From positions 53,560 to 117,559 of the forward strand of contig JAXMCQ010000019.1 of NCBI GenBank assembly GCA_046349315.1: 64,000 nucleotides of DNA, in the 5' to 3' direction. The translations under genes were made by a program, and so were the position numbers. Numbering within the stretch: position 1 is the first letter of the stretch; each line of letters opens with the position of its first letter. The stretch is from JAEUMG01 sp046349315. Lineage in GTDB: Bacteria > Pseudomonadota > Alphaproteobacteria > Rhizobiales > Aestuariivirgaceae. Shown in pieces: positions 50,950 to 60,414 of the stretch. Below the pieces are notes generated by a model. It saw only the letters and a list, made by a program, of their open reading frames with translations. It was not told where the DNA came from and did no database searches.

Positions 50950-52089
50950 ATGATCTCTAAGAATCTTGCTTGCCGGCTTGCGTCCTTTGCCAGCGCTCTT
51001 GCGGTTACCTGCGTCCTCGCATCCGCCGCACACGCCGGACCTGAAGTTGTTCAGGGCCCCTCGGCCGATCCGGAATGCTACGTGCCATGGGCCGCTGACA
51101 CCACTTTCTTCAAGTTCCCCAAGAAGGATGGTCCCTACCGGATCGCGCTCGCCAACGGCTTCATCGCCAACACCTGGCGCATCCAGATGATCAAGACCGC
51201 CAAGGCCTATGCCGAACAGCCGGACGTCAAGGCGAAGCTCAAGGAATTCAAGGTCATCTCGACCGGTGAAGACGTTGCCGCGCAGATTGCCGCTGTCAAC
51301 AATTTCATCGATTCAGGCTATGACGCCATTGTCGTCAACGCGCAGAATCCCGATGCCTTCAAGCCGGTGATCAAGCGCGCCAATGACGCGGGCGTGGTAC
51401 TCGTCGCCTTCGACAACATTCTCGACACCAAGGACGCGATCAACGTCAATGTCGACCAGAAGGGCCTCGGCGTCCTCTGGGCCAACTGGCTGGCGAGCAA
51501 GATCCCCAATGGCGGCAAGATCCTCGAAGTGCGCGGCGTCGCCGGCACTTCCGTTGATACGGACCGCCATAACGGTATCCACGAGACCCTCGATGCCACC
51601 GGCAAGCCTTGGGAAATCGTCGAAGTCGTCGGCAAGTGGGACGACCCGACTGCCCAGAAGGTCACCGCCGATGCGCTCGCCGTTCACAAGAAGTTCGACG
51701 GCATCACTGCACAAGGCGGCGATACGGGCGTCGTGCAGGCGCTGATCGACGCGAAGCATCCCTTCGTGCCCTTCGGCGGCGAAACCGAAAATGGCTTCCG
51801 CACATTCTGCGGCAAGTATTCGAAGGAAGGCCTTGTCTGCTCGTCGGCCGGCACCGGCCCTGCCCAGGTTGCGGTCGCCATCAAGACTGCGATCGATGCG
51901 CTTGAAGGCAAAGTCGTCCCGCAATCGGTCAAGCTGCCGCTTGCGATCGTTGAAGATCCGAACTTCAAGGACGGCGAGAACTACTATTCGGACCAGTCTC
52001 CCAATTTCTTTGTCGGAAACGCCTTCCCGACTTGCGGTATCAATTTCACCGCGCAAGAAATCATGGGACAATCGGAAGCCAACCAGTAG
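50950..52089 (+). CDS. Sugar ABC transporter substrate-binding protein
   Basis: The 379-aa periplasmic protein has a signal peptide (about 1-30, ASAAHAG) and a type I ribose-binding-like fold (YRIALANGFIANTWRIQMIK, DAIVVNAQNPDAFKPVI, VLVAFDNILDTKDAINVNVD and GVAGTSVDTDRHNG). The sugar is not determined. The ATG follows GGGAGGAATAC. It heads the operon with an ATPase and two permeases and is separated from them by a hairpin. Confidence 0.92.
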   Translation: MISKNLACRLASFASALAVTCVLASAAHAGPEVVQGPSADPECYVPWAADTTFFKFPKKDGPYRIALANGFIANTWRIQMIKTAKAYAEQPDVKAKLKEFKVISTGEDVAAQIAAVNNFIDSGYDAIVVNAQNPDAFKPVIKRANDAGVVLVAFDNILDTKDAINVNVDQKGLGVLWANWLASKIPNGGKILEVRGVAGTSVDTDRHNGIHETLDATGKPWEIVEVVGKWDDPTAQKVTADALAVHKKFDGITAQGGDTGVVQALIDAKHPFVPFGGETENGFRTFCGKYSKEGLVCSSAGTGPAQVAVAIKTAIDALEGKVVPQSVKLPLAIVEDPNFKDGENYYSDQSPNFFVGNAFPTCGINFTAQEIMGQSEANQ

Positions 52090-52107
52090 TATCGTTTGAA
52101 CGGATTG

Positions 52108-52138
52108 GCGCCGCGGGACCATCCCGCGGCGCTGTTTT
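52108..52138 (+). terminator. Partial terminator between binding-protein and ATPase genes
   Basis: GCGCCGCGGGA-CCA-TCCCGCGGCGC is a perfect 11-bp stem with a 3-base loop, followed by TGTTTTCG. It lies 19 bp after the binding-protein stop and 12 bp before the ATPase start. Such elements let most transcripts stop after, or be stabilised at, the binding-protein gene, giving the excess of binding protein usual in these systems. Confidence 0.7.
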
Positions 52139-52149
52139 CGGGGGGTGGG

Positions 52150-53703
52150 ATGGAGCCGGTTTCGCCTGCGCTGTTCCGTGCGGATGGCGTTTCAAAGCGC
52201 TATGGCGGCGTCAAGGCGCTTGAAAAGGCCGAACTTGATGTCGTGGGCGGCCGTATTCATGCGATCCTCGGCGAGAATGGTGCCGGCAAGTCGACCTTGA
52301 TCAAGGTCATGTCGGGCGTCGTGCAGCCCGATGAAGGCCGCATGCTGCTCGAAGAACAGGAAGTCCGGTTCAGCAACCCGGCGGCAGCGAACAAGGCCGG
52401 CATTGTTTGCATCTTTCAGGAATTGTCGCTGATCCCCGATCTCTCCGTTGCTGACAACATCATTATCAGCGATCCCCCGCAGCGCTTCGGCATGATCGAC
52501 CGCAAGGCGCAGCGCCGCATGGCGGAGGCAGCCCTAGCGCGCGCCGGTGCCGAGGACATCCATCCTATGGCACCAGTCAAGGATCTGCCCTTGTCGCGCC
52601 GCCAGATGGTCGAAATCGCCAAGGCGCTGGCCCGCAATCCGCGCATTCTCATTCTCGATGAGGCAACCTCCGCCTTGACAGCAGCCGACGTGGCGAAGGT
52701 CTTCGCCGTCTTAAAGCGTCTGCGCAGCGAAGGATTGGCACTCCTCTACATCTCGCACCGCATGCACGAGATCGCCGAACTTGCCGATGAATGCACGGTA
52801 TTCCGCAATGGCCGCAACGTCGCGACCTTCAAGGCCGGCACAAAGACCGACAATGAAGTCGTCGAGATGATGATCGGCCGCGAATACAGCCACATTTTCC
52901 CGCCGCGCCCTGCCCCACCGGCGAGTTCGGTCAAACCGATGATCGAGGTGAAGAATCTCTCTTGGACGGATCGGCTGAAGGATATTTCCCTTTCGGTTCG
53001 CCCTGGCGAAGTCGTCGGCCTCGGCGGCTTGGACGGCCAGGGGCAGAGAGAATTGCTGCTCGCTCTCTTCGGTGTTCTTCGCGGCGTTTCTGGTGAAATC
53101 CAGATTGACGGCAAGAAGACTCATATCGGCAGCCCGCGCGCCGCCAAGTCGAAGAAGATCGGCATGGCACTCATCCCCGAGGATCGCAAGACCGAAGGCC
53201 TGATGCTTCCGATGTCGGTGCGCGACAATCTCTCTTTCGCAGCGGTCGACCGGCTCTCGCATTTCGGCATTGTCGACCGTGCCGCCGAGCGCAAAGCGAT
53301 CGACGATATGATTCAGCTACTTGCCATCAGGACCGCCGGCACGGAGATTCCGGTCGGCGCCCTGTCGGGTGGCAATCAGCAGAAGGTCGTCATCGCCAAA
53401 TGGCTGATGGTCAATCCGCGCATCATCCTGCTCAACGATCCGACACGCGGCATTGATGTCGGCACCAAGCAGGAACTGTACCAGCTTCTGCGCAAGCTCG
53501 CGGCCAGCGGCGCGGCGATCCTCTTCTACTCCACCGATTACGACGAACTGATCGGTTGCTGCGATCGCGTGCTCGTCCTCTATGATGGTGGCATCCGCAA
53601 AGAACTGGTCGGCGCCGAGATCACCGAGCGAGCCTTGATCAGCAGCGCGCTCAACATCAATACGGCTTCAGAAGGAACCGGGACTCCGGCGCACACGGCA
53701 TGA
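52150..53703 (+). CDS. Sugar ABC transporter ATP-binding protein (RbsA/MglA type)
   Basis: The 517-aa protein has two tandem ATPase domains. The first has the Walker A GENGAGKST, the signature LSRRQMVEIAKAL and LILDEATSALT. The second has degenerate A-loop sequence (GLDGQGQRELL in place of a Walker A) and a signature LSGGNQQKVVIAKWL with Walker B IILLNDPTRGIDVG. This asymmetry is normal in the carbohydrate uptake family CUT2. The start MEPVSPAL was chosen because GGGGGTGGG precedes it. It overlaps the first permease by four bases. Confidence 0.93.
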   Translation: MEPVSPALFRADGVSKRYGGVKALEKAELDVVGGRIHAILGENGAGKSTLIKVMSGVVQPDEGRMLLEEQEVRFSNPAAANKAGIVCIFQELSLIPDLSVADNIIISDPPQRFGMIDRKAQRRMAEAALARAGAEDIHPMAPVKDLPLSRRQMVEIAKALARNPRILILDEATSALTAADVAKVFAVLKRLRSEGLALLYISHRMHEIAELADECTVFRNGRNVATFKAGTKTDNEVVEMMIGREYSHIFPPRPAPPASSVKPMIEVKNLSWTDRLKDISLSVRPGEVVGLGGLDGQGQRELLLALFGVLRGVSGEIQIDGKKTHIGSPRAAKSKKIGMALIPEDRKTEGLMLPMSVRDNLSFAAVDRLSHFGIVDRAAERKAIDDMIQLLAIRTAGTEIPVGALSGGNQQKVVIAKWLMVNPRIILLNDPTRGIDVGTKQELYQLLRKLAASGAAILFYSTDYDELIGCCDRVLVLYDGGIRKELVGAEITERALISSALNINTASEGTGTPAHTA

Positions 53704-54683
53704 AGGACTGGCGCTACTATTTCGCAGAGCATCGCGGCACGCTACTCGCCGCCGCCGTCTTCGTGCTGATGTTCATCATCTACGCCAGCAATCATCCGGC
53801 GGGTTTCAGCTCCAATGTCGTGACCACGGCCTCAAACAAGAGCGTGCTGCTCGCCCTTGTCGCCATGGCGCAGACCATGGTGGTGCTGACCGCCGGCATC
53901 GACCTCTCCGTCGGCATGATCGTCGTGCTTACCAATTGCGTCGCATCCTGGATCGTCGTCGGAGGCGGGATCACTACGACTTTCGGCATCCTCGGCGTAC
54001 TGCTCACAGGTGTTGCATGCGGCGCACTCAACGGCCTGATCGTCATCTACGGGCGATTGCAACCGATCGTCACGACGATTGCGACGGGTGCGATCTTTTT
54101 CGGCATCGCACTCGCCTTGCGCCCCGTGCCAGGCGGCGGTGAGATCAACGAGGACTTGGCGGATGCGATCACCGGCAAACTGCCCGGCGGTATTCCGGCG
54201 AGTTTGGCTTGCCTGATTTTGATCGTGTTGATCGTCTGGGTACCGTTTAGGAAATCGGTCTACGGCCGCGCCGCCTATGCCGTAGGCTCGTCGGAAGTTG
54301 CAGCCTACATGTCAGGCGTGCCGATAAAGCAGGGCAAATTCGCTGCCTATGTGCTGTCCGGCCTGCTCGCCTCATTCGGCGGGTTGTTTCTCACCTTCTT
54401 CACCTATTCGGGCGAGGCTTCACTCGCCAATGGTGGCAATTACACGCTTTACTCGATTGCCGCGGTCGTTCTCGGCGGCGTTTCGCTCTTCGGTGGATCG
54501 GGAAGTGCGGTGGGCGCAATCTTCGGCGCCTTCATGTTCTCAACGATAAGCGACCTGCTATTCGTCTTCGACGTCGAACCGCTCTGGCAACCTCTATTTA
54601 GGGGTATCGTGTTGGTCGCGGCAGTAAGCCTCGGCGCCCTCAGATTGTTCCAGATCCGCAACCGCCTCGATCTTTTCGGATAA
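53700..54683 (+). CDS. Sugar ABC transporter permease 1 (RbsC type)
   Basis: The 327-aa polytopic protein has about eight to ten membrane segments, with the family motifs TAGIDLSVGMIVVLTNCVAS, NGLIVIYGRLQPIVTTIATG and YAVGSSEVAAYMSGVPI, and the late VVLGGVSLFGGSGS. It forms half of the membrane channel with the second permease. It starts inside the ATPase stop (ATGA overlap) and ends 3 bp before the next permease. Confidence 0.93.
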   Translation: MKDWRYYFAEHRGTLLAAAVFVLMFIIYASNHPAGFSSNVVTTASNKSVLLALVAMAQTMVVLTAGIDLSVGMIVVLTNCVASWIVVGGGITTTFGILGVLLTGVACGALNGLIVIYGRLQPIVTTIATGAIFFGIALALRPVPGGGEINEDLADAITGKLPGGIPASLACLILIVLIVWVPFRKSVYGRAAYAVGSSEVAAYMSGVPIKQGKFAAYVLSGLLASFGGLFLTFFTYSGEASLANGGNYTLYSIAAVVLGGVSLFGGSGSAVGAIFGAFMFSTISDLLFVFDVEPLWQPLFRGIVLVAAVSLGALRLFQIRNRLDLFG

Positions 54684-54686
54684 GCC

Positions 54687-55649
54687 ATGGCTGCGACCGT
54701 CAAAACCTATCTGCAGCGGATCGATCCGGCGGTCGCGACCGCCTTCGGCTGCATCATCCTGCTGCTCTTTCTTGGCAGCCTCGTACAATCCAATTTTCTG
54801 TCTCCGGAATATCTGCTGCAGCAGTTGAAGGTCGCGTCTTTCCTCGGTGTGATCGCGACCGGCATGTTCATCATCATCCTGCTCGGCCAGATCGACCTTT
54901 CCGTACCCTGGGTTGTCGCGGCAGGTGGCATGATGGCGGCAGCGCTCACCGCTTATGGTCCTGTTGGCGCTGCTCTCGCCATCCCCTTTGGAATCTTCTG
55001 CGGCGTGATCTTCGGGCTCATGAACGGTTTCGGCGTCGCCTATATGCGCATTCCCTCGATGATCGTGACACTTGCCGTCAACGCCGTCGCGCAAGGCCTG
55101 ATGGTCGTTCACACCGGCGGGTTCTCGCCGCAGGATGCCGCCTCGGAATCCATGCGCTTCATTGCGACAGGCGATCCCCTCTTCGGCATTCCCAATGCAT
55201 TGATCGTCTGGGCGATCATTGGTGCGCTGGCTGTCTTCCTCTTGAACCGCACGAGTTTCGGCCGCGCTATTTACGCCATCGGCAATCGCGAGCGCGCCGT
55301 CTACCTTTCTGGGGTCAACAGTCAGCGAGTCGTCTTGATCGCCTTTGCGATTTCGGGTGGATTGGCGGCCTTCGGCGGCGTGCTTCTCGCCGGCTACGCC
55401 TCCAAGGCGGCGCAGGCCATGGGCGATGCCTATCTTCTGCCCTCGATCGCCGCAGTCGTATTGGGCGGTACCTCGATCCTCGGTGGCCGCGGCACTTATC
55501 TCGGAACCGTCGCCGGCGTGATCCTCATCACCCTCCTGCAATCGATCCTGTCGGTGCTGCAGATGCAGGAATGGGGGCGGCAGGTCATTTACGGTGTGGT
55601 GATCGTCGTCATGCTGCTGATCTACGGACGCCAGCGGCCACAGAGTTAG
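54687..55649 (+). CDS. Sugar ABC transporter permease 2 (RbsC type)
   Basis: The 320-aa polytopic protein has the matching motifs LLGQIDLSVPWVVAAGG, NGFGVAYMRIPSMIVTLAVN, YAIGNRERAVYLSGVN and VVLGGTSILGGRGTYLGTV. It pairs with the first permease as a heterodimer, less usual than the homodimer of RbsC but common in rhizobial CUT2 systems. The operon ends here; no sugar kinase, dehydrogenase or aldolase gene follows, so the sugar's fate is not shown. Confidence 0.93.
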   Translation: MAATVKTYLQRIDPAVATAFGCIILLLFLGSLVQSNFLSPEYLLQQLKVASFLGVIATGMFIIILLGQIDLSVPWVVAAGGMMAAALTAYGPVGAALAIPFGIFCGVIFGLMNGFGVAYMRIPSMIVTLAVNAVAQGLMVVHTGGFSPQDAASESMRFIATGDPLFGIPNALIVWAIIGALAVFLLNRTSFGRAIYAIGNRERAVYLSGVNSQRVVLIAFAISGGLAAFGGVLLAGYASKAAQAMGDAYLLPSIAAVVLGGTSILGGRGTYLGTVAGVILITLLQSILSVLQMQEWGRQVIYGVVIVVMLLIYGRQRPQS

Positions 55650-55667
55650 TTGTTATGATGCGTCGAC

Positions 55668-57518
55668 TTAAGCGCTCGCGATCTTGCTAGTCACGCTGGG
55701 ATCGAAGCGCCGATAGGTGCGCCGTCCGCTTGCTTTGGCAAAATAAAGCGCCTGATCCGCATGGCGCAGAAGCCCCTCGAGGTCGGCGTCATCGTGGGGA
55801 TAGGTGGTATATCCGATCGACGTTCCCGAAAGTAGTGTTATGTCGCCCACCTTGAAGGGTTGGCTGACGGTCTTCAGTATTCTTTCGGCAAGAATCGCCG
55901 GATCGGATCGGCTCAGAACGCCGGGGAGCAGGACCGCGAATTCATCGCCGCCAAATCGTGCAACCAAATCCCCCTGCCTGATCGCGGACTCCAAACGCCG
56001 CGCCATCTCGATCAGCAACCTGTCACCAGCATCGTGTCCGAAATTGTCGTTCACCTCTTTGAAGCGATCGAGATCCAGTAGCATGACAGTGAGTTCGCCG
56101 CCCTCGGCGCGCGCCTCCTCAAGACGGCGCATGATTTCGCGATTGAACATCGCGCGGTTCGGCAGCCCCGTGAGCGCGTCGTGAAAGGCCTGATGGCTCA
56201 GTGATTTCTGCAGCCTGTGCTGTTCCGTCGCGTCGGTGACGATTCTGAGGCTGCACCCATTTTCGAGAACCGTTGTCCGCTTGGAATAGGTTTTGCCGTC
56301 ATTCAAGGCGATAAGCACCTCGCCTTCCACCCTGAGGCCGCGTAGCTTGCCTAGAACATAGTCCTCGACGCTCTCATCGCCTGGAAACTGCTCTTCACCC
56401 AGCGCGATAGCTGCCTTGAGGATATCGGCAAAATTCGCGCCCGGTTGGCGCAGATGCGCCGTGCGCGGAAAGAGCTGGCGATAACGATCGTTGCAGAAGA
56501 CGAGCACACCTTTTGGATCGTAGATGGCCAGGCCGTCTTGCATATTATCCAGGGCCAGATCGAGATAGACTTGCGTCTCTTCGAGTTTCTCCTGCATGCG
56601 CCTTTGTTGGGTAATGTCGCGATTCAGAGTGATAAGTGCGGTGATCTTGCCGGAAGCATCTTTCACCGGAGCCTTAAGCGTGGAGACGTATCGGATAATC
56701 CCGCTTGGCAGTATGAGCTTCTGTTCGAGTATCCGAGTCTCGCCCCCACTGACGACCGCGATCTCGTCCTGTCGAAAGCTGTCCGCGAATTCTTTGGGAT
56801 AGAAGTCAAAATCAGTTTTCCCGACAAGGTCCTGAGCCGTCGCAACCTCCATCAGCCGAGATGTTGCGGGATTGGCGGCCAGAAAACGCCCATCGAGATC
56901 CTTTATGTTGAGGCAGTCGGGGAGCGCGTTGACCATCGACTGATAGTAGCTGTTGGTGGTCAGGAGCTCGCGGCGGCGGGCCTCGAGCACGAGGACCGCT
57001 CCCAGTAGTAAGATAGCGCCGAACATATAGAACGTCGGAAGGCGAAGATCGATAATCGAAGCGTATTGCGGGAAGGCCAGTGCCATCAGACCGACGATGA
57101 TGACGACTGTTGCACATGCAAGAGTAGCGACCTGAAACAATGTCGCGGGTCGGCCGCGACGCAGCGCATAGCCTGCAAGCCCGAGGGCCATTGCCAGAAG
57201 AATGAAGGTTGCCGCCGGCAGCACCGTACCACCGAGGTACAATCTGTAGGACAAAGCGACCGCGCCGGTCATGAGCGCGGCGGGAACGCCGCCGAAGAAA
57301 CCCGAAATGACGATTATCGCCGTTCGCAAATCCGAATAGCGTCCGGGCACTAGCTCATAGGCCATCGCCATCGAGGCAAGTGTGCCAACCGCCATGAGCA
57401 TGCCGAACAGGACTTGCTGCGTCCTGGCGCTGAAACGGCCCACCAACTCGCTTGCGCAGGTCCAACCGACCAGCAGCGCCAATATCACTGCAAGGTTGGC
57501 AGACAGGGCCTCCCACAT
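55668..57518 (-). CDS. Membrane PAS-PAS-GGDEF diguanylate cyclase
   Basis: The 616-aa protein has an N-terminal five- to six-helix membrane domain (about 1-185, 5TM/LYT type). A PAS domain follows (about 190-305), a second PAS-like domain (about 310-430, LDLALDNMQDGLAIYDPKGV), and a GGDEF domain with DALTGLPNRAMFNRE and the intact RFGGDEFAV near residue 525. It should make cyclic di-GMP in response to a membrane or intracellular cue. There is no EAL domain. It converges on the sugar-transport operon. Confidence 0.93.
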   Translation of the reverse strand: MWEALSANLAVILALLVGWTCASELVGRFSARTQQVLFGMLMAVGTLASMAMAYELVPGRYSDLRTAIIVISGFFGGVPAALMTGAVALSYRLYLGGTVLPAATFILLAMALGLAGYALRRGRPATLFQVATLACATVVIIVGLMALAFPQYASIIDLRLPTFYMFGAILLLGAVLVLEARRRELLTTNSYYQSMVNALPDCLNIKDLDGRFLAANPATSRLMEVATAQDLVGKTDFDFYPKEFADSFRQDEIAVVSGGETRILEQKLILPSGIIRYVSTLKAPVKDASGKITALITLNRDITQQRRMQEKLEETQVYLDLALDNMQDGLAIYDPKGVLVFCNDRYRQLFPRTAHLRQPGANFADILKAAIALGEEQFPGDESVEDYVLGKLRGLRVEGEVLIALNDGKTYSKRTTVLENGCSLRIVTDATEQHRLQKSLSHQAFHDALTGLPNRAMFNREIMRRLEEARAEGGELTVMLLDLDRFKEVNDNFGHDAGDRLLIEMARRLESAIRQGDLVARFGGDEFAVLLPGVLSRSDPAILAERILKTVSQPFKVGDITLLSGTSIGYTTYPHDDADLEGLLRHADQALYFAKASGRRTYRRFDPSVTSKIASA

Positions 57519-57708
57519 GACTCATCCGACTCCAAAGCGCTCTTTGGGTCAGAGTCATTGCAACTTCAGGTTTGAAATTCGCTACTTCGTTCCGCGCAAT
57601 TATTTCAGAACTGCGCCAATTCCGCGTTGGTGAATGCGGTTGGTGAAGAGCCGGTTAGCAAGGCGGGAACGCTTCTACCGATCGCCGCCACCAATAGGTA
57701 AGAAGGGC

Positions 57709-58914
57709 TCAGACTTTCCCGCGATTCCAGCCGCGGCCGGCGTCGCCGAATGGCTCAAATCCGTTGGCGGTGACCGCAACCGTATCCTCGAGTTTGACGA
57801 AACCGCGCTTGGGATGCGGCATCGTCGTTTCGATCGAGAGCACCATGCCGGCCTGGAGCGGCTTTTCGGCGTCATCGCCCGGATAGGGCACCGGTCCGTT
57901 GCTCGTCAGCCGCGGTGCCTCATGCGAGATGAGGCCCATCCCATGCGCGCAGAAATGCATATGCGCGCGATTGGGTGACGTCGAGAGAACCTTTTCGGCC
58001 GCGGCATAGATGTCGCTGCCGATCGCACCAGCCCGCACCGGCTTGCGCGCCGCCTGCTGGACCGCATCAACCTCCGCGAGGAGATCCTGCAATTCGACAT
58101 CCGGATCGCCGAGGATCGCCATCCGGCAAAGATCGCCGATATAGCCGTGATAATTGCCGCCTGAATCGAGCGACAGGATTTCACCCTTGTGCCACTTCTC
58201 GTCCGAAGGCGCACGGTTGTTGCTGGTGCCGGTCGTGATCAGGCAGTAGTCGAAGGTGAGGCCACGCGCGACTTCCTCGCGCCTCAGGGCGGCAACCAAT
58301 TCGTGCTTGGTCGCTCCCGGGCCATGGCTCGACATGACGGCGAGCATGGAATCGACCACACCTTCCGAAGCCTTCTTCACCATGTCGAGTTCGTGCGGCG
58401 TTTTCACCGCGCGCAGCCGCTCGAGCGGGATGAGGCAGTCGGCAATCGCCGTATTGGCAAGGCCCGACTGCAATAGATTATAGGCATCGGCGGGGAGAAA
58501 AGCCGTTTCGACGCCGATCTTGCGCGGCGTCTTGCCGAGTTTGCCGACATAGTCGAGAGCGGCCCGCATGGCATCGAGCGAGCCCCAGGTCTTGGTGATG
58601 ACATTGGGCACCCAGAAGCGGCCATGCGCGCGCTCGTAGGATTCCATCGAATTGGCGATGTAAGCGGCGTCCTCGGGATGTCCCTTCGGATAGATGAACA
58701 CCGGCAGATAGCGGCTGAGGCCGATCGCATCCATGGCGTCGAAGAAGAAGAACCGGTAGCCGCCGAGCAAATACTGGATGTTGTGCTTGGAGGTCACGAC
58801 CAGCACGTCGAGACCGGCCGCATCCATGAGCGCATCGAGCTTTTCGCTGTCGAACGGGATCTTGCTGGAATCGAAGCTGTCTTCGCTCTTGGCTGCTGCG
58901 GTTGCGCTGGTCAT
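57709..58914 (-). CDS. M24 family metallopeptidase (Xaa-Pro peptidase-like)
   Basis: The 401-aa enzyme has a creatinase N-terminal domain (about 20-160) and a pita-bread C-terminal domain. The five metal ligands are visible: the aspartates in SLDSGGNYHGYIGDLCR, the histidine in HFCAHGMGLISHEAPR, and the glutamates in LSIETTMP and GFVKLEDTVAV. It could be an Xaa-Pro aminopeptidase or a related creatinase-like hydrolase; M24 enzymes of soil alphaproteobacteria are often of the second kind. The start MTSATAAAK is chosen by comparison with the family. It is divergent from the transglycosylase gene. Confidence 0.9.
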   Translation of the reverse strand: MTSATAAAKSEDSFDSSKIPFDSEKLDALMDAAGLDVLVVTSKHNIQYLLGGYRFFFFDAMDAIGLSRYLPVFIYPKGHPEDAAYIANSMESYERAHGRFWVPNVITKTWGSLDAMRAALDYVGKLGKTPRKIGVETAFLPADAYNLLQSGLANTAIADCLIPLERLRAVKTPHELDMVKKASEGVVDSMLAVMSSHGPGATKHELVAALRREEVARGLTFDYCLITTGTSNNRAPSDEKWHKGEILSLDSGGNYHGYIGDLCRMAILGDPDVELQDLLAEVDAVQQAARKPVRAGAIGSDIYAAAEKVLSTSPNRAHMHFCAHGMGLISHEAPRLTSNGPVPYPGDDAEKPLQAGMVLSIETTMPHPKRGFVKLEDTVAVTANGFEPFGDAGRGWNRGKV

Positions 58915-59056
58915 GGACTGGTTCCCTGGTTGCCGGCGCAGCTTCGAACTAAGGCGCCAAACCGTCAAGCGCATGCGTCAAAGTTTCACCACATGGACCG
59001 GGCAACGCCCCGATGCTAGAGGGACCTTCAGAATCATTGCGAATACGGAGAAACCA

Positions 59057-60265
59057 ATGCGCCGCATTGCCAGCATCCTTGTTGCTGCAGCCTTCCTGGG
59101 AAGCTTAGCCGGCTCGGCGCTCGCCGCCTGCGCTCCCCCCGGCCCCGCCGGATTCCCCAAATGGCTGAACGGGCTGAAAAAGGAAGCGGCCAGCATGGGT
59201 GTTTCGCCCCGCGGCCTCGCCGTCCTCGACCATCTCCAGTACGACGCGCGGGTGATCCAGCGCGATCGCTCGCAAAGCACCTTCGCCCTCACCTTCCTGC
59301 AGTTCCAGGCCAAGCTGATTTCCGCCAACCGCATGGCCAAGGCGCAATCCCTGCTCAAGAAACATGCAGCGCTGTTCGCGAAAGTTCAGAAGAAATACGG
59401 CGTCCCGGGCGCGGTCCTGGTCGCCTTCTGGGGTCTCGAGACCGATTTCGGCTCGTATATGGGCGACTTCAAGACGATCCAGTCACTCGCAACACTCGCC
59501 TATGACTGCCGCCGGCCCGAGAAATTCCGCCCGCAGGTCATCGCCGCTCTGCAGATCATTGATCGCGGCGACATGTCGGAAGACCAGATGGTCGGCGCCT
59601 GGGCCGGGGAAATCGGCCAGGTGCAGTTCTTGCCCGCAGACTTCCTCGAAAGCGGCGTCGATGCCGATGGCGATGGCCGCGTCGATCTGATCGGCAGTCT
59701 CAACGATATCATGTTTTCGGCGGCCAATCTCCTGAAGACCCATGGCTGGCAGGCCAATCAGCCTTGGCTGCAGGAGGTCGAAGTCCCGCAAGAACTGCCC
59801 TGGGACCAGGCCGATCTGGCGATCAGCCTGCCACGCGCCCAATGGGCGAAATGGGGTGTCACGATGCGCGGCGGGGCTCCGGTCAAGGCCGACAAGGTGC
59901 CGGTAGCGCTGCTCTTGCCAATGGGCCGGCACGGCCCGGCGTTCTTCGCCTATTATAATTTCACCAAGGTGTACCTGAAGTGGAACGAGTCACTGACCTA
60001 CGCGCTCACCGCCGGCTATTTCGCGACCCGCCTTTCCGGCGCGCCGCCGGTTGAGCAGGGCAACGGCCCCGTCGATGCGCTGGATTACAAGCAGATCATC
60101 GAATTGCAGAAGGCCCTGGCGAAGCGCGGTTTCGATGTCGGCGAGATCGACGGCAAGCTCGGTTCACAGACTCGCGCGGCAGTAAAGCAGATGCAGATCA
60201 AGTTCGGCATGCCGGCGGATTCCTGGCCGACTCCGGATTTTTTGGCGAAGCTCAAGCGTTCCTGA
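59057..60265 (+). CDS. Secreted lytic murein transglycosylase (MltB/SltB family)
   Basis: The 402-aa protein has a signal peptide (about 1-23, GSALAAC). A SLT_2 domain follows (about 28-320), with the catalytic glutamate E128 in FWGLETDFGSYMGDF and the conserved GEIGQVQFLPADFL. A C-terminal peptidoglycan-binding domain of about 65 residues contains LQKALAKRGFDVGEIDGKLG. It cleaves glycan strands, forming 1,6-anhydro ends. The ATG follows CGGAGAAACC. A longer frame upstream lies antisense to the M24 gene. Confidence 0.93.
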   Translation: MRRIASILVAAAFLGSLAGSALAACAPPGPAGFPKWLNGLKKEAASMGVSPRGLAVLDHLQYDARVIQRDRSQSTFALTFLQFQAKLISANRMAKAQSLLKKHAALFAKVQKKYGVPGAVLVAFWGLETDFGSYMGDFKTIQSLATLAYDCRRPEKFRPQVIAALQIIDRGDMSEDQMVGAWAGEIGQVQFLPADFLESGVDADGDGRVDLIGSLNDIMFSAANLLKTHGWQANQPWLQEVEVPQELPWDQADLAISLPRAQWAKWGVTMRGGAPVKADKVPVALLLPMGRHGPAFFAYYNFTKVYLKWNESLTYALTAGYFATRLSGAPPVEQGNGPVDALDYKQIIELQKALAKRGFDVGEIDGKLGSQTRAAVKQMQIKFGMPADSWPTPDFLAKLKRS

Positions 60266-60414
60266 ACAGGAAATCCCAAATAATAGGATTAAGGGCATAA
60301 TTTTGCCACATTCGCGGATTAACTCCTCTCTTCATGGGTACGAAAGAGGAACGAATGATCAGGGTTTTGATAGCGGCTTTGCTTCTTTGGTTCACGGCGA
60401 CTTGGAGCGTTGCG

